Positions 1 through 7,536 of a stretch of DNA of 14,163 bases are shown piece after piece. Numbering within the stretch: position 1 is the stretch's first letter; each line of letters starts with the position of its first letter. The stretch covers positions 1-14,163 of the forward strand of contig CAMPJN010000055.1 of NCBI GenBank assembly GCA_946886875.1. The letters are read 5' to 3'. The position numbers and the translations under genes were made by a program. This DNA comes from an uncultured Pseudomonas sp. GTDB lineage: Bacteria > Pseudomonadota > Gammaproteobacteria > Pseudomonadales > Pseudomonadaceae. The notes beneath the pieces are model-generated. The model ran no database searches and was not told the DNA's origin. It saw nothing but the letters and a program-made list of their open reading frames with translations.

Positions 1-1
1 G

Positions 2-1750
2 TCGCTCAAACCCATCATGCTGGCAGGGCCGAACCCGGCATCGGGAATTCCGATCCTGTCGCGCTCGCGCTATCGCTATTACCTGCGGGTGACCGCGTTG
101 CCGGAGTACTTCTACCTGGGCAACAGCTTCAGCCTGGGCTTTCAGATGTACCGCTTCACTGCGCCCAACAACTGGGTGCTGGAAAGCACCCTGACCGCGC
201 AGATGGTGCGCATGGCCGGGCCGGCGGGCTATCCGTCGCCGTCGGATTACGCCGAAGGCGATGTAAAGAACGCCACCAATGTGGTGGTCGGGCGGCTGAC
301 CATGGGCTGGCTGTCGACCTACCTGCGTCGCTGCACGGTGGAGATCGATACGGTCAGCGGCTCCGAGCAGCCGATCAGCAGTGGCGCCGGCCATACCTGG
401 ACCTCGCTGATGGATGCCGTGGGCTGGCAAACCACGGTGCACTGCAGCGACGTCAATGTCGCCGAGCCCAGTGGCGACTCCTGGTCCAACGCGGAAATGC
501 ACGCGGCCATGCTCGCGCGTCGGGCAGTGACCAACCTCGACAGCGAATGGCGCTACCACGTGCTGGCGGTGAAGAATATCGACTCGACGCCACGCGGGAT
601 CATGTATGACAGCGGCGGCACCGACTCCAACAACATCCCGCGCGAAGGGGTCGGTATTGCCTCACACTGGACCATCGACGCCGGTTGGGGCACGGTCAGC
701 GGCCAGCGCTTCGGCACCGCGGCGGCGCCTTACTTCCGCACCGCGGTACACGAGCTGGGCCATGCCATGGGCCTGTACCACAACTGGACCGACTTCGGTT
801 TCATGTGCACCAGCGATGTGATCGCCGCCGCCGGCACGCCGGCCACGCCCTTCCCGAGCAATATCCAGTGGTCGTTCCACCCGGACAACCTCAAGCAGCT
901 GCGCCACTACCCCGACCCCTTCGTGCGTCCCGGCTCGGTCGCCTTCGGCGGCGCCTCCAACGCCACCCCGAGCATTTCGCCCACCGACCTGGAAGCGGAA
1001 GTACTCGGCCTGACGCTGGAGATCACCCCGCTGCTCGGCGAGCTCCCCCTGGGCGCACCAGTGCGGATCGGCGTGAGGATGCGCAATGAAGGCGAGCAGC
1101 CACTGTTGGTGCCAGCCAGCCTGAGCCTGAAGAGCGAGTTCGTCAGCGGCAGCGTGATCGACCCATCGGGCAACGAACGCAGCTTCCGCACCATCCTCCA
1201 CTGCATTGAGGATTCGCCATTCAAGGTGCTCGAACCGGGTGAGCAGATCGAGGAATCGATGACATTGATGCGCGGCGCCGAGGGTGCGTTGTTTGGCGTA
1301 TCGGGCATCCATCAGGTGCGGGTCGAAGTGCACTGGGAAGTCGAAGGCATGGTCGCCCATCTCGATGCCAGCGCCAGCGTAATGGTCACCGCCGCCGTCG
1401 ACGCGCGTCATGCGGAGGCCGCGCACAGGGTGCTATCCACCCCGGATGCGCATCTGGTGCTGGCCATCGGTGGCGATCACCTGACCGACGGCATAGCCGC
1501 GATTCAGGCGGCCATGGAATCGCCAGTGCTCAAGCCGCACTTCGCCTCCATCGAGAGCAAGCGCCTGGCCTGCCGTTTTATGAAGCGCAAGCCTGACGCC
1601 AAGGCAGCCTCTGCCTTGCTCGATTACGATACGGTGATGAGCCATACCGAGCAGGACAAGCTCGATCACTTGATCAGCGACGCTGGCGGCAGCCTGCCCA
1701 AGTTGAGCAAGCACAAAGCCAAGCCTGCCCGCCTGAGCAGCGCCAAGTAG
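2..1750 (+). CDS. Metzincin-type zinc metalloprotease with C-terminal beta-sandwich (5' end probably outside window)
   Basis: Predicted zinc endopeptidase. Counting the ATG at 17 as residue 1, HELGHAMGLYH (residues 245-255) matches the metzincin signature HEXXHXXGXXH: zinc ligands H245, H249 and H255, catalytic base E246. M263, eight residues later, is a plausible Met-turn. Residues about 325-460 look like a beta-sandwich (alternating hydrophobic strands, GAPVRIGVRMRNEGEQPL), and the Lys-rich C-terminus (about 465-577) looks helical. The ATG at 17 has no Shine-Dalgarno sequence, the frame is open to the window edge, and the protein begins abruptly in what looks like a domain, so the true start is probably upstream. 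No signal peptide is visible, but one could lie outside. It is followed 56 nt later by the lipocalin-like gene on the same strand. Metzincin class is fairly sure from the motif; substrate and family within the clan are unknown. Confidence 0.82.
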   Translation, partial: SLKPIMLAGPNPASGIPILSRSRYRYYLRVTALPEYFYLGNSFSLGFQMYRFTAPNNWVLESTLTAQMVRMAGPAGYPSPSDYAEGDVKNATNVVVGRLTMGWLSTYLRRCTVEIDTVSGSEQPISSGAGHTWTSLMDAVGWQTTVHCSDVNVAEPSGDSWSNAEMHAAMLARRAVTNLDSEWRYHVLAVKNIDSTPRGIMYDSGGTDSNNIPREGVGIASHWTIDAGWGTVSGQRFGTAAAPYFRTAVHELGHAMGLYHNWTDFGFMCTSDVIAAAGTPATPFPSNIQWSFHPDNLKQLRHYPDPFVRPGSVAFGGASNATPSISPTDLEAEVLGLTLEITPLLGELPLGAPVRIGVRMRNEGEQPLLVPASLSLKSEFVSGSVIDPSGNERSFRTILHCIEDSPFKVLEPGEQIEESMTLMRGAEGALFGVSGIHQVRVEVHWEVEGMVAHLDASASVMVTAAVDARHAEAAHRVLSTPDAHLVLAIGGDHLTDGIAAIQAAMESPVLKPHFASIESKRLACRFMKRKPDAKAASALLDYDTVMSHTEQDKLDHLISDAGGSLPKLSKHKAKPARLSSAK

Positions 1751-1758
1751 CGGCAATA

Positions 1759-1789
1759 ACACGCGCGGGGCCTTAGGTTCCGCGCGTGT
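1759..1789. other. Perfect 10-bp hairpin between the protease and lipocalin-like genes
   Basis: ACACGCGCGG (1759-1768) and CCGCGCGTGT (1780-1789) are exact reverse complements around an 11-nt loop. It starts 8 nt after the protease stop and ends 5 nt before the Shine-Dalgarno of the next gene. No T-tract follows on either strand, so a classical intrinsic terminator is unlikely. An RNA-processing or 3'-stabilising hairpin that sets relative expression within an operon is a reasonable reading, but that is inference. Confidence 0.55.
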
Positions 1790-1806
1790 CCGCAAGGAGA
1801 GCTTAA

Positions 1807-2106
1807 ATGCCAGAACATGCATCCACATTGCCGGGCAATTGGCACAAGAGCAGCCAGGAACCCTGCGCGGCGGGCTACGCCACGCACCTGCGCTTCGAGG
1901 CCAATGGCCTCTACTACGGCAGCACCGAACCACCCGGCGGCTTCACCTGGTGGGATCAAGGCACCTGGGCGGTAAAAGCGCCCGGGCAGTTGGCCCTGTC
2001 CACCGCCAACGACGAAGTCGTCACCTACGCCTTCAGCCTGATCGGCGACACCCTGACCTTCACCGACCCGGCGAATTGCTGCTTCAGCTATAGACGCGAC
2101 GGTTGA
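1807..2106 (+). CDS. Small lipocalin-like beta-barrel protein (hypothetical)
   Basis: A 99-residue protein with a strong Shine-Dalgarno (AAGGAGA, 1794-1800, 6-nt spacer). LPGNWHKSS near the N-terminus resembles the G-x-W opening of lipocalin-like folds. The rest is a series of predicted short beta strands (ATHLRFEANGLYYG, GTWAVKAPGQLALS, VVTYAFSLIGDTLTFTD), as in small lipocalin-like or calycin domains. Four Trp (W12, W48, W49, W54) and three Cys (C20 and the C91-C92 pair) stand out. There is no signal peptide, so it is probably cytoplasmic or exported by a signal-peptide-independent route. It lies between two zinc peptidases on the same strand, which suggests an accessory, inhibitor or ligand-binding partner; that role is inferred from position only. 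The fold assignment is a pattern judgement. Confidence 0.75.
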   Translation: MPEHASTLPGNWHKSSQEPCAAGYATHLRFEANGLYYGSTEPPGGFTWWDQGTWAVKAPGQLALSTANDEVVTYAFSLIGDTLTFTDPANCCFSYRRDG

Positions 2107-2144
2107 TCGGTTCGCGCTTCGCCGATAGCGCAAGCACCTCTACC

Positions 2145-2183
2145 GGAGGATGTGAGCGCATGCGCCGGCGTCCCGGTAAATAG
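2145..2183 (+). other. Possible leader mini-ORF (MRRRPGK) with start-stop ATGTGA
   Basis: Within the 103-nt gap before the HAD-gluzincin gene, GGAGGA (2145-2150) runs into an ATG-TGA minimal ORF (2150-2155). It is also about 10 nt upstream of a seven-codon ORF (ATG 2160, TAG 2181-2183) that opens with three consecutive Arg codons. A leader peptide or translational coupling device is possible. Such short ORFs arise easily by chance in GC-rich DNA, so confidence is low. Confidence 0.2.
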
Positions 2184-2209
2184 CTGATCCGCTGCTGCAA
2201 GGAGGCGCC

Positions 2210-4999
2210 ATGCCTGGTTCGACTGTTCCCGCCACGGTCTTCTTCGACCTGGGCGACACCCTGATATTCACCGGTCCGGGCGGTGTGCGGCTGCGCTACG
2301 CCGACACCCTGGATTGCCTGCAAACCCTGCAAGCCCGCGGCTATCGCCTGGGCCTGCTGTCCAACCAACTGGCCGGCACCACCCTGGCCGATGTGTTGGC
2401 GATACTCGAGCCGTTGCGCCTGTCGCGCTATATCGAGCCGGCGCTGATCGTTCTGTCCAGCGAGGTGCCGGGCAACCTCGGCAAACCCGCGCAACCGATC
2501 TTCGACCTGGCGCTGAACAAGGCGCAGCACGATGCGGCCAGCGAGCGCTCGATCTTCGTCACCGAGACCCTGGCCCATGTGCAAGCGGCGCGCGGCTATG
2601 GCTGGCGCGCCATTCTCAAGCGCAATGCCGGCGCCTGCCTGGCCGCCGAGGGTGAATGCGTCACAGGTCTGAGCGGGCTGCTGGCCCAGCTGCCGCCGTT
2701 GGCCGACCTGGCGGGCAGCAACCTGGACCTGGCGCCGCCGCCCAAGCTGGTCGATGGCCTGTGGGCAGTGCCCATGGATATCGCCCGCATCGATGCCAGC
2801 CTGCTGTTCGATGCCGCCAGCCAGCAGATCAGCGGCGACGCCACCCTGGAGTTTCGCCTCGGCCAGCACGCCGGTTGCCCGATCTTCGACCTGCGCCAGA
2901 CGGTTACCGGCGTCTGGCTGGATGGCGCGGTGGTGGCACTGGCGGATGTCGCCAGCCACGACTTCGGCGGCGGCGCCAACGCCAACCTGCGGGTGCTCAA
3001 CCGGGTGCTGGATGCAGGCAGCAGCCATAGCCTGCGCCTGACCTACTCGGTCGGCGTGCCTCAGGCCTCGATGGCCGGCTCCTATTTACCGCAGATCGTC
3101 TGGAGCGCCGGACCGCGGTTGGCGTTCAATTTCGGTTTCACCGACCTCGGCGCCGGGCGCTACCTGGAAGCCTTCGTGCCGGCCAATCTGATCTTCGATC
3201 AGTTCGAGTTGAGCCTGCAGTTGCAACTGACCGGCACCGCCGTGGCTCATACGCCGATCAGCAACGGCAGCGTTACCGACCTGGGCGCCAATCACTGGCG
3301 TATCGATTTCCCGCCGCGCTACAGCGCCCTGTCGCCGCTGCTGGAACTGCGCGCCAGCGACAGCCTGCAGAGCCATACGCTCAATACGGTTTTGCCGGTG
3401 TCCGGCACTAACGTGGCGATCAACGTCTGGAAGCTCAGCAGCAATGCCGCCAACCTGGTCAACCAGGCCAATGCCATCGCCGGCTTTCTCGCCGACAACG
3501 AAAACAGCTCGGGCCGCTATATCCAGGGCAACCGCTTCACCGCCTTTATCCACCAGGGCGGCATGGAGTACGACGGCGGCACCACCACCGGCACCGGCCC
3601 GCTGCGTCACGAGACCTATCACAGCTGGTGGGCCCGCGGGCTGAAACCGGCCAGCCAGGCCGACGCCTGGTTCGACGAAGCCTGGACCACCTACCACGAC
3701 AACGGCGCGGCGGGTGTGCTGCCGTTCAATTTCGCCGAGGCGGCGTTGGCGCTGTGCCCACGCAACCCCTGGGTGCGGGTCACCCACGGTTCTTCCTACG
3801 GTGCCGGCGAACGTTTCTGGAAAGGCATGGCCGCGTTGCTCGGCGCCGCGCCACTCGGCGACCTGATGCGCAGCTTCTACCTGGCGCGCTACCCAAGGCC
3901 GGTAAAAACCGAAGAGCTGGAATGTTTCCTCCTCGCCCGCGGCGGCAACCCGACCTGCGTGGACGCCTTCCACCGCTTCGTCTATGGCCTGCCCGATCCA
4001 TCGCCGATGGCGGATGTGTGGCTGCGCGACGATGCCGGCGACCCTGGCGCCAACGACTGGGCCGGGCGTTTCTGGGATTCGCCGGACTTGTGGGTGCGCA
4101 ACCGCGACGATGGCGGCCTGACCCATCAGAATCTGGAATTTGGTCAGGACAACTGGATTTACGCCCGCGTGCGCAACCGCAGCGTCACGGCCAGCGCGCG
4201 CCATCTGGCGATCAGCTTCAACGTCAAGCAGTACGCCGGCAGCCAGTTTCTCTACCCTGGCGATTTTCTCCCGGCTGTCACGGCCGCGGCGGACTTCGAC
4301 CTGGGTCCCGGCGAGACGCGCATTCTCAAGGCGCGCCTGCCGCGTAGCGCGGTGCCGCCCGTGGGCAGCCACCCTTGCCTGCTGGCCGCGCTGTTCAGCC
4401 GCTTCGACCACCCGCAGGCGGGGCGCCATGTATGGCAGCAAAACAACCTGGCGCAGAAGAATCTCAGCGTGGTCGACCTGGCGCCCAATCGCTGGATAGT
4501 GCTGCCGTTCCTGGCCAGCAACCTGCGCGCGCGGCTGTCGCGCACCATGGTCTTCGAACTGCGCCGGCCCAAGGGGCTGGAGGACATCCAAGCCGGCCTG
4601 CTGGTGGAAAAGCGCGCGCTGCCCGGCAAGCTCCTGGCCAACGCGAGACTACCGGCGGAATTGCAGACGGCGGCGCTGCGCGCGACCTCGATGGAAGATC
4701 AAGCCCTGGATTGCACCGGCCACGCCGAGGCGCCGCAACCGCTGGCCGACGCCCTGCTGACCAACAAAAACCCGGAACGCTTAGCCACGACCTTCCCCAC
4801 CGCCCTCGAACTGGACTTCGCCAAAGGCCAGCAGGCGCAGTTGCCGCTACGCCTGCAACCGCTGGAATCGCAGCGCCTGGGCTTGCGTATTACAGTGCCG
4901 GCGAACGCCAAACCAGGCAGCAGCTTCACCCTCGACCTGGTGCAACTGGAGCAGGGCAAGGTAGTCGGCGGCGTGGCGCTGCGGATCAATGTGGTTTGA
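2210..4999 (+). CDS. HAD-like domain fused to gluzincin (M1/M61-like) metallopeptidase and C-terminal Ig-like domains
   Basis: A 929-residue multidomain protein with a strong Shine-Dalgarno (AAGGAGG, 2199-2205). Residues 1 to about 165 are HAD-like: motif I FFDLGDTL (D13; the usual second Asp at +2 is G15), motif II LLSNQ (S51) and motif III K92-P93. Motif IV is degenerate: FVTET (E119) replaces the usual GD. Residues about 175-400 resemble the beta-rich N-terminal region of M1-type peptidases. The catalytic domain has GGMEY (450-454, cf. GxMEN), H467-E468-T-Y-H471 and E490, exactly the HEXXH-X18-E gluzincin spacing; Y530 could be the transition-state Tyr. Residues from about 600 hold WDSPDLWVR (622-630) and HVWQQNNLAQKNL (from 740), which look like CARDB/Ig-type beta domains. 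There is no signal peptide or TM segment. It is third in a same-strand cassette with the metzincin. Peptidase activity is likely; HAD phosphatase activity is doubtful. Confidence 0.85.
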   Translation: MPGSTVPATVFFDLGDTLIFTGPGGVRLRYADTLDCLQTLQARGYRLGLLSNQLAGTTLADVLAILEPLRLSRYIEPALIVLSSEVPGNLGKPAQPIFDLALNKAQHDAASERSIFVTETLAHVQAARGYGWRAILKRNAGACLAAEGECVTGLSGLLAQLPPLADLAGSNLDLAPPPKLVDGLWAVPMDIARIDASLLFDAASQQISGDATLEFRLGQHAGCPIFDLRQTVTGVWLDGAVVALADVASHDFGGGANANLRVLNRVLDAGSSHSLRLTYSVGVPQASMAGSYLPQIVWSAGPRLAFNFGFTDLGAGRYLEAFVPANLIFDQFELSLQLQLTGTAVAHTPISNGSVTDLGANHWRIDFPPRYSALSPLLELRASDSLQSHTLNTVLPVSGTNVAINVWKLSSNAANLVNQANAIAGFLADNENSSGRYIQGNRFTAFIHQGGMEYDGGTTTGTGPLRHETYHSWWARGLKPASQADAWFDEAWTTYHDNGAAGVLPFNFAEAALALCPRNPWVRVTHGSSYGAGERFWKGMAALLGAAPLGDLMRSFYLARYPRPVKTEELECFLLARGGNPTCVDAFHRFVYGLPDPSPMADVWLRDDAGDPGANDWAGRFWDSPDLWVRNRDDGGLTHQNLEFGQDNWIYARVRNRSVTASARHLAISFNVKQYAGSQFLYPGDFLPAVTAAADFDLGPGETRILKARLPRSAVPPVGSHPCLLAALFSRFDHPQAGRHVWQQNNLAQKNLSVVDLAPNRWIVLPFLASNLRARLSRTMVFELRRPKGLEDIQAGLLVEKRALPGKLLANARLPAELQTAALRATSMEDQALDCTGHAEAPQPLADALLTNKNPERLATTFPTALELDFAKGQQAQLPLRLQPLESQRLGLRITVPANAKPGSSFTLDLVQLEQGKVVGGVALRINVV

Positions 5000-5556
5000 G
5001 TTGCGCGCCTAGATGCGCTCTCTATGTAAGTTGGCGCTGAGCTCGCGAAGCCCAACGCGGGAGCAACCTTGCCCGTGGATTGCGCGCGTTGGCATGCCCA
5101 CAATGCCGCCATTTCGTAAATCCTATGTTCCTGCGCAAGTGTTTTGGTCGACCATGGTTGGGTCAAACGGTGTATTCGACCGCCACACGGCAAAAGCAAC
5201 GCGCAGCACGTAGCCTGGGTTGAGCGCAGCGATACCCAGGGCGCCGATACCCGGGTATCGCTGCGCTCAACCCGGGCTACCATTGGGTGACTTTGAGCTA
5301 CAAGAGCGCGCGCGTTGCTCATGAATGGCACTGGAAGCGTCGTCGCCGCCTCGATGTAGCCTTCAAAGTTCCCCACTACCGACCAGTGGCAGCTCCGTTC
5401 GTCTCCGAGTACTGAACGGCGCGGCGCTTGTGCCGATAATCCAAGCGCGTGCCGAGTTGCCGCCAAGCCGGGCGGCTGTTCGTGCGGCGCCTCGATACCG
5501 CGTCGGTTCGCCCTCGTCCGGGCGATGTCGTCAAGCCTTCGCCGTTGTGGGTCAGC
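5000..5556. other. 557-nt intergenic region without a convincing gene
   Basis: No reading frame here has both a ribosome-binding site and a recognisable product. The region has the large inverted repeat at 5210-5280 and a weaker imperfect dyad near 5032-5058 (GTTGG...CCAAC). The stretch 5290-5556 is featureless to me and must hold the promoter of the FtsH-like gene; I could not pick a convincing -35/-10 pair. It separates the metallopeptidase cassette from the FtsH-like gene, so they are probably separate transcripts. Confidence 0.6.
5210..5280. repeat. Large inverted repeat (31-bp arms, 9-nt loop), REP/MITE-like
   Basis: The left arm 5210-5240 (starting GTAGCCTGGGTTGAGCGC) and the right arm 5250-5280 (ending CTCAACCCGGGCTAC) pair at 29 of 31 positions around a 9-nt loop. 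The ends GTAGCC(T)GG...CCGGGCTAC resemble those of the dyad at 10125-10198. Such elements are known as dispersed intergenic repeats in Pseudomonas genomes. No target-site duplication is obvious. As RNA it would form a very stable hairpin that could block 3' exonucleases or end transcription from the upstream cassette, although it has no T-tract. Confidence 0.8.
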
Positions 5557-7515
5557 ATGAAGAAATCGTTTTTCGCCCGTCACCGCCGTCTCGTTCACAC
5601 CCTTGGCTTGAGCCTTGTCCTCGCAGTTGTCGGCCTTGGCGCTTACTGGCACGCCAATTCTGCGGCCGATATTCCGTCCGGCGATGCCTCTGCAGCCATG
5701 TTGCAGGCACTGGAACGCTCCACCGACGCCTGGACCGCCAATCGCCGCGATCTATCCACCCTGGTCGGCGATATGCGCGAGCAGCGCATCGCCAGCGCCG
5801 CCTTGAGCAGCCACACGATTTACGTCTCGACCGTCGACGGCCAGCACTACTCGCTGGCCGATCAGTCCGGGCGCATCGGCGAAACCATTCTGCGCGACTA
5901 CGCCAGCGGCACCCGGCTGTTTCCGGTGGCCCTGTTCGATACCGATGGCGAGCGGCGCTGGTATCACGCACTGCTCGCGCAATGGCCGCTGTTGCTGTTG
6001 ATTTTTGGCGGCCTTGGTTTCGCCGCCTGGCAGTTGCACCCCTACCCGACCTTGAAGCAAGGCACCGGCATCAGTTTCGCCGACGTGATAGGCGCCGGCG
6101 AAGCCAAGCTGGCATTGCAGGACGTCACCGCCTACCTGCGCGACCCGGCGGCCTTTGCCGCCCTCGGTGCGCGGCCGCCCAAGGGCGTGCTGCTGACCGG
6201 TGAACCCGGCACCGGCAAGACCCAGCTGGCCAAGGCCCTGGCCAGCGAATGCGATGCGCATTTCATCCAGGTTTGCGGCAGCGATTTTTCCTCGATGTAC
6301 TTCGGCGCCGGGATTCAGAAGGTCAAATCGCTGTTTCGCAGCGCACGCAAACATGCACCCTGCATCGTCTTTATCGATGAGATCGACGGCATCGGCCGCC
6401 GCGGCGAGGCCAGCCGTTCCAGCGACGCCGAGGGCAACCGCATCGTCAACCAGTTCCTTACCGAACTCGACGGTTTCGCCGCCGATAGCGGCGTATTGGT
6501 TCTCGGCGCCACCAACTTCCCCAACTCCCTGGACCCGGCTCTGGTGCGCGAAGGCCGCTTCGACCGCAGCATCGCCGTCGGCCTGCCGAGCCTGGCCGAG
6601 CGCGAACAGCTGTTTCGCCTCTACGCCGGCAAGATCAAGGCCTGCGCCGAGATCGATCACGCGCAACTGGCACGCAATAGCGTCGGCCTGACCCCGGCGG
6701 CCATCGCCTATATCGTCAACCACGCCGCCCTGCTCGCCGCCCGCGGTCAACAGCAGCAGGTCAGCGCGCAGCATTTCGTCGACGCCCTGGAAACCTGCCG
6801 CATCGGCGAGCAACCGCTGGTCGCCAGCGTACTGTCGGCCAGCGAGCGCACGCGCATCGCCGTGCATGAGGCCGGCCACGCCGTAGTCGCCGCGGCGCTC
6901 AACTGCGGCCGGGTCGAGAAGGTCACCATCCTGCCCCGCGGCCAGGCCCTGGGCGTGACCCTGGTGACGCCGGTGGAAGACAAACGCCTGCATTTGCAAT
7001 CCGAACTACGCGCGCGCATCCAGATGCTCCTGGCCGGGCGTTGCGCCGAACAGCTGTATTTCCACGAGGTGTCCTCCGGCGCCGGGCAGGACCTGCATGA
7101 GGCCAGCAAGCTGGCCCTGTCGATGGTCGGCGCTTTGGGTATGGGGCCGAAGGGTTCGCTGCTGAGCCTGCAGGCGGTGCGCGATGCGCATCTGGAAAGC
7201 GACCCGCGCGAAGCCCTGCAGGCGGCCGACGAGCTGCTGCAGCAGCTCGACCGCGACTGCCTGCAACTGCTGCAACGCCTAAAGCCGGCGCTGGATCAGG
7301 TCAGCGCGCGCCTGCTCGAAGAGGAAACCGTCGCCGGCGAGGAAGTGCTGGCCGCAGTCGCCGCACTCCAGCTCGAACCGCAGGACCACGCCAACTTCCG
7401 CCCCGGCCACGCCCGCCATCTGCAGCGCGTGGCGGCCAGCGATTACGCCTTCGACCCGCTGTTCGACCTGGCGGTGATCGAGGAAGAAGAGCAACCCGGG
7501 CCGGGCATGGCCTAA
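5557..7515 (+). CDS. Divergent FtsH-like membrane AAA+ zinc protease (paralogue)
   Basis: A 652-residue protein with the whole FtsH layout: TM1 about 12-31, a short extracytoplasmic domain about 32-135, TM2 about 137-158, then AAA+ and M41 protease domains in the cytoplasm. Walker A is GEPGTGKT (215-222), Walker B CIVFIDEIDG (269-278), the second region of homology ends REGRFDR (331-337), and the zinc site is HEAGH (437-441) with D512 in GAGQDL as third ligand. The pore loop reads MYFGAG (Y248-F249-G250) where E. coli FtsH has MFVGVG, and the arginine-finger stretch is REGRFDR rather than RPGRFDR. The acidic C-terminal tail of E. coli FtsH is absent. It lacks ftsJ/folP-type neighbours, so it is probably a second, specialised FtsH, not the housekeeping copy. 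The ATG at 5557 is chosen because it places a basic n-region (MKKSFFARHRR) directly before TM1; its Shine-Dalgarno is weak. Confidence 0.9.
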   Translation: MKKSFFARHRRLVHTLGLSLVLAVVGLGAYWHANSAADIPSGDASAAMLQALERSTDAWTANRRDLSTLVGDMREQRIASAALSSHTIYVSTVDGQHYSLADQSGRIGETILRDYASGTRLFPVALFDTDGERRWYHALLAQWPLLLLIFGGLGFAAWQLHPYPTLKQGTGISFADVIGAGEAKLALQDVTAYLRDPAAFAALGARPPKGVLLTGEPGTGKTQLAKALASECDAHFIQVCGSDFSSMYFGAGIQKVKSLFRSARKHAPCIVFIDEIDGIGRRGEASRSSDAEGNRIVNQFLTELDGFAADSGVLVLGATNFPNSLDPALVREGRFDRSIAVGLPSLAEREQLFRLYAGKIKACAEIDHAQLARNSVGLTPAAIAYIVNHAALLAARGQQQQVSAQHFVDALETCRIGEQPLVASVLSASERTRIAVHEAGHAVVAAALNCGRVEKVTILPRGQALGVTLVTPVEDKRLHLQSELRARIQMLLAGRCAEQLYFHEVSSGAGQDLHEASKLALSMVGALGMGPKGSLLSLQAVRDAHLESDPREALQAADELLQQLDRDCLQLLQRLKPALDQVSARLLEEETVAGEEVLAAVAALQLEPQDHANFRPGHARHLQRVAASDYAFDPLFDLAVIEEEEQPGPGMA

Positions 7516-7536
7516 GCCGCGCCACCAATGCAGCAC

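Noticed and set aside
3086..4591. Long minus-strand open frame (501 codons) opposite the HAD-peptidase gene
   Set aside because: The plus-strand frame has recognisable catalytic motifs and a strong ribosome-binding site; the antisense frame is low-complexity, Ala/Gly/Arg-rich and arises from GC-rich codon bias.
5210..5280. Considered as an insertion-sequence end or a CRISPR repeat
   Set aside because: No transposase gene, no target-site duplication and no regular spacing of repeats.
4699..5652. Minus-strand frame crossing the 5000-5556 gap, considered as a gene in that gap
   Set aside because: It overlaps the ends of two well-supported genes and runs through the inverted repeat, whose translation (VERSDTRVSAPWVSLRSTQ) is the kind of spurious product these repeats give.
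5752..6999. Minus-strand open frame opposite the FtsH-like gene
   Set aside because: The plus strand encodes intact Walker and zinc motifs; the antisense product resembles no family.
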